Assembly (NCBI GenBank): GCA_037074615.1
Contig: CM073524.1
Span: 15,825,406-15,889,405 of the forward strand
Direction: 5' to 3'
Source: Leucaena leucocephala
Lineage: Eukaryota > Streptophyta > Magnoliopsida > Fabales > Fabaceae
Length of the DNA: 64,000 nt
The notes below the pieces were generated by a model. The model was given only the letters and a program-made list of their open reading frames with translations, was not told the DNA's origin and ran no database searches. Below are positions 13,401 to 24,177 of this stretch, one piece after another; positions within the stretch are counted from its first letter, which is position 1, and each line of letters starts with the position of its first letter. The position numbers were made by a program, and so were the translations under genes.

Positions 13401-14148
13401 TGGATTCAGGAGAAAAACGCTGGATAAACAGTAAAATAGAAATGTTGACTGACGTTGACTCGGTCAATGCATGGTCAACTAATTATTTTACCCTGAAAGA
13501 TAAGTGAGTTAGCTTAATGTAGCAATTGTAACCACTTCATTTCAATTTTTTTATAATTAGTTATGATTTTTTGAAGTCAGGTCACTCATCTGGAATTTTC
13601 AAGTGAACAGTACTCGATAAGAGTAAAATTTCAGATTTGGGGAATTGGACTTCAATGACCTTGAAAGTGGTTCTAAATGCTACTGAATGGTCCCTAAGAC
13701 ATATGAAAGGAAGGATGTTTCATATGCTGCCGGATTTTAGGTAGGAAAAGATGTAATAGAAATATGATAATTTGATGTATGCCTTGTTGTATGACATTTT
13801 ATTATTTAATAATAAATGTTGTTTGGCATGTTCAATTTGTGAATGGGGAATTAAGGGAGAAATTCGCAGGTCTTGAGGTAGCAGTGTTCTGAACTCAGTT
13901 TGACCTAGTAAACGGAGGAGTTTGGCTATGAAATTTGGTGAGCCAGTAGTACACATCTGGGGCATTACGTGGATAGGTAATAAGCCTCATTTGGATGTGC
14001 AGAACGAGATAAATTAATTTTCAAATTAAAGGTCCAGAATAAGGAACTTAAGAGTAAAATTTTTAATTTCTGGGCTTAAGTTAAGATATAATCGAGCTAA
14101 TATGGCTTCCGCAAGTGTACTCTGAGGAGCCTAAGGGAGGATGTTTCA
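10484..14148 (+). mobile_element. Group T LTR, chimeric, duplication CCTAG
   Basis: Plus-strand LTR starting TGTAACATCC at 10484 and ending GGATGTTTCA at 14148, flanked by CCTAG at 10479-10483 and 14149-14153. It starts like the long LTR type (compare reversed 14692-15047 and 28305-28656). A second complete LTR terminus (AAGGATGTTTCA) appears inside it, ending at 13722; the remaining 13723-14148 is the tail of the 2.2-kb type. TATA box 12392-12399, hairpin 12761-12778. It is therefore a recombinant or a nested pair that has lost one inner start. Confidence 0.85.
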
Positions 14149-15047
14149 CCTAGCCGGTTCATCCAGTCTTTCCTGGGTACTACGTAGAATGGTAGTTCTC
14201 ATGAGGAAATTATCGAATCAGTACAGTTCAGTTCTTTGTACAGAAGAAGCCTAACAGTTATGCTGCCGGATTTCAGGCAGGAGAAGATGTAATAGAAATA
14301 TAAGGATTATGTGATTTTGTGTATGCTCTGTTGTATGACATTTGTTATTCAATGATAAATATTGTTTGGCATGTTTAATTTGTATATGAGAAATTAAGAG
14401 AGAAATTCGCAGGTCCTGAGGTAGCAGTGTTCCGACCTCAGTTTGACCTAGTAAACAGAAGAGTTTGCCCTCGAAATTAGGTGAGCCAGTAGTACACATC
14501 TGGGGCATTCCGTGGATAGGTAATAAGCCTCATTTGGATGTGTACAATGAGGTTAACCAGTTCTCAAAGTAAAGATTCAGAATAAGAAACTTTGAGTTAA
14601 AAGTTCAACTTCTGGGCTTAAGGTAAGATATAAATCAAGCTAATAATGCTTCTGCAAGTGTACTCTGAGGAGTCTAAGGGAGGATGTTTCATCCCCTAAA
14701 CTCTTCAGGAGTCATTGTTAATTGAAAGGCTCGACAACCCACCCATATCAGGTTATCTTAAGTAGGAGCCAGCCCATATCTAGCTACCTGCAGAATTCCT
14801 AGGCTTAAGACTTAGGATATTCCTTACATTCCTCTTTTTGAACCTAGGTGAACTGTCCCTATTTTGTAGGTTAAAGACTTAACTCATCTTTAAATCCTGA
14901 GGGACTTAGCTCATTCCTCGAATTTCTACAAAATATAGGTAAGTGATCTGCCCATATCAGATTACTATCCTGGGACTACAGGTTTAGCAGCCTGCCCATA
15001 CCAGACTACCTCCCAGTTCTCCTAGACCCAAAAATTGGGATGTTACA

Positions 15048-16607
15048 CTTGTAACCATTCTACATCTCCACCACTAAATGCCACAAGGGTTATGAATCAA
15101 AGGGTCTTTATTAGGATTGTAATGTTAGAAAAGCTAGATGATGAAATGGGAATGCATATCAATGATTAATGAAATACTGCACATGACCTTACTTCTTTAA
15201 TCTATTTCACTTTTTAATCACAGTTCCAATTGTGCAGCTGCAGAAAATAGCAAGTCGCAACCTATCTTCTTTTCATACAAGTTGAATAGCACATCTTGCA
15301 ATCAGGTCTCTCTTTTCTTTTTTCTTTTCTCTATATTTTTTCTTTGTTTTCACTATTGAACTAAATAACAATACATTAAGGTGCAAACATTCAACAAGTG
15401 GTTGCAACTTAACAATCATGCATAATTAAAGAATTACTGCAGCAACAACTATCATTAATCAATAATAGCATTTTTAAAAGAAAGTGAAGGTCTCAAAGGG
15501 TTTAAGTAAATGATTTGATATTATGTGGCTACTGTTTGGTCAAAAGGGTTTTGAAAGAAATGCCCTTGTCATTTTAACAACTCCAAGAAGCTAATGTGGT
15601 TTTGAATCAAGGATTGAGACAAGTTCTGCAAAGTTATCAAACTATATAGTGTCACACAATGTAAATGAGTGTATGTTGGAGGCTCAAAATCCTTTTATTT
15701 GGCTTACTCACCCTAATTAACTCATCATGACTAGATTGCATGAATATCAAACTAAATACATGAGATTAATCATTCATGATGCACAATTTCCAATAATTAA
15801 TTAATGAAACAAGCAACTCACACTTCATCAAGTTTGCCCATGTTCAAAAGTATATGTTTAAAATTCAATTTGAGTCCATGATAGTAAATTCAAAAGACCA
15901 AGCAACAATCAGAATGAAATAGAAGTTCTCAGCAAAAGATCACTTTTAGTCGCGACAAAAAGGACATATAGTCACAACTGTTTTACACAGAGATAAAATT
16001 TTAAGAAAACAGGGAATATTAGTCGTGACATAAATGGACACTGGTTGCGATCATAATCACAGAAAGTTATAGTCATGACAAATATAAAGCACACAGTTCA
16101 CGACTAAACATCATAGATAGGTAAATTTTAGGAAATATGAACTCTTGGTCGCGACAAAAATAGGCATTGGTCACGACTAATTTTCACAGAGAAGAAACTT
16201 GACATATTCGCACACATTAGTCGCGACAAGAACAACATATGGTTGCGACCAAAATATACAGAATCATAGCAATTATCTAATTTCACCCATCTCACATACT
16301 ATAAAGTTCATCCTCCCCCACACTTAATTTCTACATTGTCCTCAATGTGAAGAAGTGATGAAACACATGCAAAGGCAGCAGTAATTATGACAACATTACA
16401 CCAGAATCTTTAATTTATTCATGGAAGTATTTATCTACCCTACTGACTTGGTCTCCTCCCCCACACTTAATCAACAAATACAGCTCAAGTATATAATAAA
16501 ACTGATTAAAGAAGACTATTATAAGTGGGGAAACAAGGAAGGAGATAACCTGAATGTTATGAGAGTTTAAAATTCTCCTTGTATAGCTTCCATAGATGGC
16601 CATTAAT
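15048..16607 (-). other. Athila-like 3' non-coding region
   Basis: No reading frame of note. It holds a pyrimidine-rich stretch (15305-15350), a palindrome array (15949-16255) and, on the minus strand, the phrase AAGTGTGGGGGA (near 16310 and again near 16460), which is typical of the region after pol in Athila/Tat elements. A homologous region occurs at 24178-25901. I see no env-like gene. Confidence 0.6.
15949..16255. repeat. GTCGCGAC palindrome array in Athila 3' region
   Basis: Pairs at 22-bp spacing (15949/15971, 16022/16044, and others), with successive pairs 51 bp on (15971 to 16022). CACAGAG follows the second site of several pairs. Many sites are decayed at CpG. Confidence 0.88.
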
Positions 16608-16829
16608 CTATAATGCTGTACCATCTACTTCATCCTGCCTTATTGGTATAGCCTTTAACCATCTTAATAGATAATCTACAGCTAGCAGAATATATGCATA
16701 GCCCAAAGATATTGGAAATTGTCTTGTTGATGTAACTGTTGTATTATCCAGTTCTATCCCTGCAATGAAATTCTCAACAACTGTCTTTTCTTGCAAATTT
16801 ATCATGTTGGTTCTTTCCAAAGCCTTCAT
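16608..16829 (-). pseudogene. Athila-like integrase core fragment
   Basis: A 73-codon open frame on the minus strand containing GYAYILLAVDYLLRWLKAIP, which matches the start of the gypsy integrase catalytic core, where the Asp of AVDY is the first catalytic acid. The other two acids and the zinc-binding part are absent. The N-terminal half of the frame is poorly conserved. It follows the protease directly, with no RT or RNase H between, so a deletion removed the middle of pol. Non-functional. The assignment rests on one motif block plus context. Confidence 0.6.
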
Positions 16830-16910
16830 TCAAAGGGTCAGTAACAGAAAAATACATTTCAAATTCAAGCATATCACTTTCAGCTTATCAAAATTTTGCA
16901 GCAATAATTC

Positions 16911-17634
16911 TTATTCTTCTTTAGCCTTATCAATGCATGAATCAATTGCACTTAAGCCCAACAATGAGTAATCTTGATGTGGGTGTCTATACATGTCAAA
17001 CTGAATTATGTGCCCACCAAATTGCATTTTAATAATTCCCTCTTTCATGCAAATCATGGTGTTAGCTGTCTTCAAGAATGGCCTTCCTATAATAAGAGTA
17101 CTATCATCAAGAGATTCATTTGTCATATCAAAAACATAAAAATCCACAAGAAAAACAAGGTCCTTAACTTGAACTAGAATATCTTCTAAGATTCCCTTAG
17201 GATTTATAATACTCTTATTAGTCTAACACTTTAGTTGGCTTAATCAAATTCACTTCCAGAGCATGATAAACTAAACTAGGCATCACATTAATAGCAGCAC
17301 CTAAATCTAATAATGCTCTAGAAATAGTTATCTTACCAATTATACTGGGAATGGAAAATGCACCTGGATCTTGACACTTTACTGGAAATTGAGCTTTGAA
17401 AACTATAGAAGCTTTAGGTCCCACTTGCACCAGTTCATTAGGTTTGTCTCTTTTCCTGTGGTTGCAACTTTCCTTCAAGTACTTTGCATATTCTGGCCCT
17501 CTTTGAACCCTCTCTAGCATAGGCACATTTACTTCAACCTTGCTGAAATAATCAATGATTTCCATGTTCTGTTGCTCTAAGACTTTCTTGCTACTCATGA
17601 GTTCCTTTGGAACAAGTAAGTCCTTAAGATTCAC
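16911..17634 (-). pseudogene. Athila-like retropepsin (protease) region
   Basis: Two open frames on the minus strand (17634-17218 and 17147-16911), separated by a stop and a frame change. The first has GAFSIPSIIGKITISRALLD followed by LGAAINVMPSLVY, the Athila-type protease active-site region (family form DLGASINVMP; here Ser is Ala). The second has FYVFDM, then LIIGRPFLKTA and a tail rich in short hydrophobic blocks, the usual C-terminal part of that protease domain. Family role: cleavage of the gag-pol polyprotein. Here it is broken by stops, and the active-site Ser is lost, so it is inactive. The 17635-18074 stretch upstream is a low-complexity linker with several stops. Confidence 0.75.
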
Positions 17635-18074
17635 TTCTTTCTTAGCTACACCAGAACTTGCTTCTTCCTGCTTGAGCTCTAAACTTTCTACTGATTTGCT
17701 TCTTCAGTTGTATCCACCCTAGGCTTTCTTGACTTTGAATCCATAGTCTCTAGTAGCTCAGTTTCCTTTCTGTTTAGCTGTCCATAACCCTTAGAATCTT
17801 ATGCAGAATTAATTTAACTTTCTGTAACCTCTTTCTTCTCAAGGAGTTGTGCTTCCTTCTTGCTTTCAGACTTCTCAATGCTACTCTTCATTAGACTATT
17901 GGAATCAGTGTCTACCTCACCTTCATCTTTATTTTTAGCATCAATGACTTGCTCCCCAACTTGCTCTTCACTTTGCAGATTTATAGCATTCACAGTTTTA
18001 GGGTTAACAACTATATTTGAAAGTAGATCTCCACTGATCCTTTCCTGAACTTCACTTACTGAATTGGCTAATTG

Positions 18075-18925
18075 TTATATATAGCCATTCATGTTTGAAG
18101 TGTTGGTTTCCCACTGCTCAATTCTTCTCTCCAAGGCAGCAAACTTAGAATTTGTCTTTGCTAGGTTGCTCTCTACTGTAGATCTCAAGTCCTTAAAGTT
18201 AGAGCTAAAGTTTATGTTTATGGAATTTATCTTTGAGTTCATCACATTAATGCTCTTTAGTATATCAATTTTTCTAGCATCCTTTGTAGCAGCAAGTACT
18301 TCCATAGTTCTAGAGGATTCAGCCAATTGCCTATCATTGTTGAATCTGTTATGCCCAGAATTCCTGTCTCCACCTCCATCCCTCCATCTAAAATTGGGAT
18401 GATCTCTCCATCCTTCATTATATGTGTTGGAGTATGCATTCCTTTGTGGATACTAGTTTGGTTTACCTTGATAGACAGCTGATACATCCTCATGTGTGTA
18501 GGATACTTGTCACTACTATACATTGGAGAAGAATAAAGTTGACAACTATGAGCAATTAGAGCTTGAGAGTATGGGCTCTGAACATGTGAATTGTTCAGTT
18601 GACCAGCTAAATTGTTGATCTGAGCATTTATAGCAGCAACTTGAGAAGATAAGCTGTTATAATCTTGAGAAGAAGACCTAGCAGAAACCTCATGAACTTG
18701 TCTAGCATCATAGCCCCCATACTGCTGGTCATTGTTTGCTATCTTCTCAATTAAGTTCCTTACTTCATCAGGAGTTAAATCATCAATGGAACCTCCAGCA
18801 GCTACATCCAAATTCTTTCTGCATGCAAAGCGCAATCCTGAATAAAAATATTGCACCAAATGTTCACTTGGAATCTGGTGGTATGGGCATCTAGCTAGTA
18901 GCTCTTTAAACCTTCTCCAAAACAC
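18075..18925 (-). pseudogene. Athila-like gag, C-terminal two thirds
   Basis: Minus-strand frames 18925-18257 and 18326-18075. The first begins FWRRFKELLARCPYHQIP and continues QYFYSGL and DVAAGGSIDDLTPDE, matching the conserved retrotransposon gag block (ERFKxLCxxCPHHQI, IQYFYxGL, DAASGG) of Athila. A Gln/Asn-rich spacer follows; then 18326-18075 encodes a helical, coiled-coil-like stretch, common at the C-end of Athila gag. Family role: capsid protein that packages element RNA. More gag sequence, with stops, extends right to 19148, where the solo LTR interrupts; the N-part resumes at 21571. Confidence 0.75.
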
Positions 18926-19148
18926 ATTAAAAGACTCTTCAGCATACTATTTTGCAGCAAAAATTCCTTCCTTAATATAGCAATCTTTTGATGTTGGAAA
19001 GTATCTCTCCAAGAAGGCATTCCTCAAGTTATTCTAGGAGTCCAAGGCTTGAGGTGTATGATGTGGCAGCATATAAAACCATTCCTTTGCCTTTCCTTCA
19101 AGTGTAAAATGAAGTACTTGTCTCTGCACAACATCCATATCAGCACCT

Positions 19149-21570
19149 TGATAACTGTCGTTTCTAATTATCAAACAAAACTAAGCTAACCAATAGTAAA
19201 GCGGAGGCTAACCTAGGTCAATTCACAAGGAGCCTAGATGGATGCTAAGGTACCTAATCAATCAATTGAGCCATAAATTAACAAGTTAATAAGATGATTG
19301 TATGATGAGATAATTGAACTAAAACTGAATGTAAATTCTATGCTATTGTTTCTGATTTTAAGCGATTAAGATGATAAAATGAATCAATGACAAGTGTGTT
19401 CCCTTGGACATTACCTTACCTTTATTATGCACAGAATATGAGAAGTTAATCAGTTGAATTAGAATAGGTTAGCTAACAACTCGCTAACTAAATCTCAATC
19501 AAAGCTACAACTCGCAGACATTCAATAGATAATATGAATCCTTCAACTCAGAGATAGTAGAATATGAATTAAACAGAATCACTTCAATTAATCTCAGCTA
19601 TGTTCAACTTGATCAAAGATGAGAATCAATCAAAGGATCATTTATGCAGAAATAAGAATCCAACTCGATTCCCTACTTCTTTATCATTTACTATTCGAAT
19701 TGCATCAATAACCCAGAAGTAAATACATCAACTCGATACATTTAACTCTGAATTAAAGACACAATTACACTCCCTGTTCAGCTCAAGGATTCTGGTTCAG
19801 TGTTATCTCCAAGAGAGCACCACAGCCTAGCCTTGCATTATCTTCTAAACTCCAGCAGCAATAGAAAGCTTGGCAGCAGTCATGATGGAAGAAGAAGGAG
19901 AAGATGAAGATGAAATGGTCTCTATTTCTTCTGCTCAAAATAGAGTAGAACTGCAGGTGGTGTGAGAGAAAATAGAGATAGAGAGAGTGTTAGAGTGAAT
20001 GGTCTGGTGCAGATGGAATGGAATGTGATCTGAATGGATAGATGGAATAAATCTAAAGGTGATACGTGAATGTATGGGGTGTAAGAATGAATCAATCCTT
20101 GCTTTGTAATCTGCGCGATATATATAGAGGTGAGGAGGGAGTGAGCTGATGTGTGCTGAATGGAGTGAATGGCAGCTAGCATGAATGGTGTGTGAAGTGT
20201 GTGAGGTGACAGAATGAATGAGTGAAATCTGGTATGAAGTATGCTGATATGTGAACAGTGCTGCATGTGAACAGTACTCCTCCATGTGCCAGCACATGCA
20301 TAATCTGTTTCAGCCATGTGTGAGTCCAACTTGCTTCTGTTATTAGTTCCTTCTGCCAGCTGTCAAACTACTTATTTAAATTAGTCGCTGATTGATTTCT
20401 ATATTGATGTTTGGTCATGACAGAAGGTACATTAGGTCGCGACTGAATTGGCCTGTGATGGAAAATTAGAATAAATAGATTATGATATAAGGTACAAATA
20501 CGGACCGGCTAGAAACAAGTTAGGAAACTAGAAGAACGATCGAAGGTAGGACCTTAAGAGAACCTGTCTCTTACAACCCTAGCCATGGAGACACCATAAG
20601 GATGATCAGTCCTTGATACAGTCGAGTATTCCCACGAGAATATGAGGCGGCAAGCAAAGCTCACTCAAGAGAAATAAAATTCTCTAAAAATTCATTCATT
20701 CAAAAATCTGCTCCAATTACAAAAAACGTAGCCTTACATAGCAGCAAAAGAACATTCTAGAATAAAAAAAAACCTACGTCATAAATGCCATAAATGTGCC
20801 TTAATGATGATTGACTATCTTGGTTGGCACCAATTAAGGCTAAAGGAAATAGGAAAATTACCTTTTCTTGGAGAAAAGACTGCTACCTAAAAATAGGAAA
20901 CTAACCTAAAATATTCTTATGCAATCTTTGACCAAAAGGCCTTATTTAATGCAAATAGAAATGGAAACTTAAAAAAATGAAATTAAACCATAACTAATAC
21001 ATAAAGACGCCTTCTTGATACTTCTTGAATATTCTTGGACGTCACTTATGCTCCTCCTCCAAGGCACATACTTGTCACATTGTATTTTGAGTGAATTCTT
21101 CAATCTGGACTGCACATGGGCCTTGTGCATCATCTTGTTTGGCTTCTAGCAATGTAATCACTATGTTTGGAACCTTGATGGGCTGATTGAGCGATGCTTC
21201 TTCCAAATAAATAGGTTCTAACTATTTAAGATCTTTTATCAAATAATTCAACGCCTCTTTCATAGATTTAGTCCTTACTCTCGTCATTGGGCCTACAATG
21301 CCTTGTAATAGGTCTTTTAGAGTATTGGACTTCCATCTTTTAGCTTGGGCTCCACACTCTGTGTTTTGGTCTTCCTTTGATGCTTGATCCTGCCATGCTC
21401 CTCTATCAGATTATTTGTTCAATTAATCATTAAAATCTCATCAATTAATTCCCAACTGTTCCAATTCTATTTTATTTATTAATTGCTCAATTATATTGAT
21501 AAATGGGGACAGAAATCAATAATAAACTCTCTTTAACCACATTAAAATCAGTATAAATATGAGTTCATCA
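19149..21570 (-). mobile_element. Athila-like solo LTR inside gag, duplication CACCT
   Basis: Minus-strand LTR, from TGATAACTGTC (reversed end) at 19149 to GAGTTCATCA at 21570, flanked by CACCT at 19144-19148 and 21571-21575. Removing it joins the two gag pieces. TATA run (reversed) at 20119-20126. Its length of 2.4 kb, against 1.5-1.6 kb for the related LTRs at 22707 and 59836, is explained by the further insertion 20483-21408. One pair of palindromes (20414 and 20436, 22 bp apart) remains. Confidence 0.93.
20483..21408 (-). mobile_element. Solo LTR of another family, duplication GATTA, with overlapping pol tail
   Basis: TGATAT...CTATCA, 926 bp, flanked by GATTA at 20478-20482 and 21409-21413. 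Reading the minus strand, an open frame runs from the first bases of the LTR to a TAG at 21222-21224 and contains LLQGIVGPMTRVRTKSMKEA, the kind of C-terminal tail (GPMTRxRxK) found at the end of some gypsy polyproteins. This suggests pol of the parent element ran into its 3' LTR. Downstream come a TATA-poor U3, then GAGTGAGCTTTGCTTGCC-like leader text. Family uncertain beyond Ty3/gypsy. Confidence 0.85.
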
Positions 21571-21790
21571 CACCTACAGGTTTCATGGATGAGCAAACCC
21601 ACTGCATAGTCTTCAAATGCTTGAAAGATTCTTCACCTGCCAATCCATAAAACTTTGGTAAGTTACTTAACAAAGGACCTTTCAGCTCAAAATTAACATC
21701 TAGAGTAGGACAAGTGCGAAAAAGATGAAAGTTTACATTAGAAGAAGTAAGTTCTCTTATACTGGTACATGCCTTTCTATTATTCATGTT
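21571..21790 (-). pseudogene. Athila-like gag, N-terminal part
   Basis: Minus-strand frame containing VNFELKGPLLSNLPKFYGLA and then GEESFKHLKTMQWVCSSMKP, matching Athila gag (FELKxxLIxLLPxFxGLAGEDPHKHLKEFHxVCSTMKP). It reads straight into the solo LTR junction at 21570. Together with 18075-19148 it forms one gag. Stops occur upstream toward the leader, so there is no intact product. Confidence 0.75.
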
Positions 21791-22145
21791 GTTCTCAGCA
21801 TGTTGCTTATTAAGATTATTCTGGTTATGAGTATGAGCTTCACCTTTATTAACAGCTTTATGACAAAATGATTATCTAAGATATCACCAGATGCAAATTC
21901 AATTTCAGCTACAATAGATTCACCAGAAGAACTAAGCTCAATAACAGATGCAATACTAGCTTGATTTAAAATTTTAGCCTTCTTAATTTACCTATGTGTT
22001 CTATTAATTTCTCTATCCAATGGAAAGAATTTAGAGCTTCTGTTCATGCAAATCACACTCAACCATGATGCAGGATATTAAGTACATCAACAATGTAACA
22101 AATTTAGCAAATGAGATCAGTTAATTGAAAGATCAAAAAGATCAG

Positions 22146-22620
22146 GTCGTGACTCAAAAGTACAGAGAGCAGATATCATGACAAAAATAAGCTTCAAGTC
22201 ACGACTGACAGTCAAAGGGAGCAAAATTTTGAATCAGGATTTTTGGTCTCGACCAAATGTCACTTTGGTTATGACTAAAAATCACAGAGAGCAAATGCTT
22301 TAAGTTAGAAATTTCTAGTTATGACCAAATGTCACTCACGTTGCGACTAAAAATCACACAGAGAGTAAATCTGAATTGAACAATGACTTTTGGTCACGAC
22401 TATGTATCAATTTGGTTGCGACTAGAAATCACAGAGAAGAAAATTGATAGATAAATTTTTTTGGTTACAACCAAAAAGTACTCCGGTCGTGACTAGAATT
22501 CACAGAGAGCAAATCTAAGTTAGAAATTCTAGTCATGACTAGAAATCATAGAGACTCTCAGAAATCAATTTTCGTACTCTAGTCGCGACTGAACAGGAAA
22601 TTGCTCGCGACTTAACAACA
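22146..22620. repeat. GTCGCGAC palindrome array in Athila 5' leader
   Basis: About a dozen decayed sites between the primer site and gag. Pairs are 22 bp apart (for example GTCACGAC / GTTGCGAC with 14 bases between); pair-to-pair distances are about 46-53 bp. The phrase ACTAAAAATCACAGAGAG follows several second sites. Confidence 0.85.
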
Positions 22621-22680
22621 CAAAACACTAATTTTTATGTTTTTGAGGCCCAACAGATTACTTAGGAAACCTTAACAAGT

Positions 22681-22705
22681 AAGGCTCCCCGGAAATGGCG
22701 TCATT
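22681..22705 (-). promoter_or_regulatory. Primer-binding site, Asp-tRNA type
   Basis: Immediately inside the LTR end at 22707 the minus strand reads ATGACGCCATTTCCGGGGAG, close to the TGGCGCCGTTGCCGGGGA primer site known from Athila/Tat elements. The plus-strand counterpart is at 29161-29182. Confidence 0.75.
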
Positions 22706-22706
22706 T

Positions 22707-24177
22707 TGATAACTGTCATTTTAGTTATCAAACAAAACTAAGCTAACCAATAGTAAGTGGAGGCTAACCTAGGTCGATTCATAAGGAGCCTAGATGGATG
22801 CTAAGGTACCTAATTAATCTAATCAGCTTCAAATTAACAAGTTAATCAGATGATTTGTGTGATGAGATGTTTGAACTAAAACTGAATGTAAATCCTATAC
22901 TATTGCTTATGATGATAATATGAATCAATGACAAGTGTGTTCCCTTGGAGATTACCTTACTTTCATTATCCACAGAATATCAAGAGTTAATCAGTTGAAT
23001 TAGAATAGGTTAGTTAACAACTAGACAACTAAATTTCAATCAAGCTACAACTCGCAGACATTGAATAGAGATTATGAATCATTCAACTCAGAGATAGAAG
23101 AAGATGAATTAAATAGATACAACTGTACTCTATTATATAATCACTCTAATTAATCACAATCATGTCCAGCTCAGTTCAAGGATGAGAATCAATCAAAGCA
23201 ACAATTATGTAGAAATAAGAATCCAACTCAGTTTCCTACTCCTTTGTCATCTACTAACTCTAATTGCATCAGTAATTACCGAATCAACTACAACAACTCG
23301 ATACAATCAAATCTGAATTAAAGATACAATAAACTCCCTGTTTAAGCTCAAGGATTCTGGTTCAGCATTATCTCCAAGAGAGCACAATAGTTTAGCCTTG
23401 TATTGCCATCATAACTCCAACAGTAGTAAAAGGTACAGTAGCAGTCATGTGGAAAGATGATGGAGAAGTTGAAGAATGTAGCTGGACTTTCCTCTGGTTC
23501 TATTGACTATAACAGAGGAAAGTTGCAGAAGAGAAATGGAGATGAAGATGGCGTGAGTGGAAGCTGGTGGAATGAGAGGTGTTGATGGACTGAGGTGTAT
23601 AGTGTAGTTTGCGTGAGTCAGTTGAGTGATGTGGTGTGTTCTTGGTGGAATCTGATATGCGTGATATATAGAGGTGCAGAAGGAGTGAGTTGATGTGCAT
23701 GCTGAATGGAGTGAATGGTAGCTGGAATGAATCAGTTATAGACTAGTTATGTATTGCATGAATGAATGAGCTAAGATGCCATGTGATATACATGTGTGAA
23801 AGCCTTATTTCCAGCATGTGCTTTTGTTACCCAATCTTCTCCATGTGATTTCTGTTGCAGCACATGTATGATTGAATCTGTTCTTCTCATCCATATTTCC
23901 CACGTGAATGCTCCTCTCCAGCAACACATGCTTCCATCTCATCTTGTCCAGCTGTCCTTTCCTTTCTATTCATTTGATTAGTGTATTGGCCTAAAATTGG
24001 ACATTAGAATAAACAGATTATTTGTCCAATTGATCATTAAAATCACATCAATTAATTCCCAACTATCCTAATTTTATTTTATTACTAAATTGCTCATTAT
24101 TTTGGTAAGTGTGGAAAAATCAATAATGAAACTCCCTTTAAACACTCTAAAAAATCAATACAAATAGGAGTTTATCA
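22707..24177 (-). mobile_element. Athila-like LTR (5' LTR of the minus element)
   Basis: From TGATAACTGTC at 22707 to GGAGTTTATCA at 24177, 1471 bp, with a reversed TATA run at about 23665-23671. On the left it abuts the primer site and internal region. On the right (24178 on) it abuts not foreign DNA but a second copy of the Athila 3' region in the same orientation, so this LTR has element-internal sequence on both sides. I see no clear polypurine tract at 24178-24200. Confidence 0.88.

Larger units (their letters stand above)
8798..14691 (+). mobile_element. Group T solo LTR (2.2-kb type), duplication TCCCC, interrupted
   Basis: Plus-strand LTR from TGTAACATCC (8798) to GGATGTTTCA (14691), duplication TCCCC at 8793-8797 and 14692-14696. 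Its own pieces are 8798-10483 and 14149-14691, about 2.2 kb. TATA box 9929-9936, purine leader about 9966-10035, hairpin 10306-10323, acceptor-like CCATTACAG near 10347. The U3 holds a thirteen-site GTCGCGAC array. Interrupted at CCTAG by the LTR 10484-14148. Confidence 0.93.
1..15047 (-). mobile_element. Group T (Tekay-like) LTR, left end outside the window, twice interrupted
   Basis: Outermost LTR of the left third. Its own sequence is in three pieces: 1-170, 7227-8797 and 14692-15047. The right edge is the reversed LTR start (GGGATGTTACA ending at 15047). The pieces rejoin exactly once the insertions 171-7226 (duplication CATAA) and 8798-14691 (duplication TCCCC) are removed. A reversed TATA box lies at 7695-7703, followed on the minus strand by a purine-rich leader and the hairpin at 7300-7317. 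No coding sequence. It sits in the 3' region of the Athila-like element that starts at 15048. The flank CTTGT at 15048-15052 should recur left of the window if this is a simple insertion. Group assignment rests on similarity to the LTRs of the coding elements at 32774 and 57264. Confidence 0.85.
15048..24177 (-). mobile_element. Athila-like Ty3/gypsy element, decayed, 5' LTR at right
   Basis: Reading the minus strand: 5' LTR 24177-22707, primer site about 22705-22681, a leader with a palindrome array, gag (21790-21571, continuing 19148-18075), protease (17634-16911), an integrase scrap (16829-16608), then a long 3' region to 15048. Reverse transcriptase and RNase H are missing, so there is an internal deletion between protease and integrase. 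gag is split by the solo LTR 19149-21570. The 3' LTR is not in the window because the group T LTR ending at 15047 interrupts the 3' region. All frames carry stops, so the element is dead. Confidence 0.85.

Noticed and set aside
15048..16607. An env-like gene in the Athila 3' region.
   Set aside because: I looked for a long frame or membrane segment after the integrase scrap and found none.
19922..20329. His/Ser/Thr-rich frames of 135 and 120 codons.
   Set aside because: Overlapping frames across the low-complexity leader of an Athila LTR; not kept in the sister LTRs.
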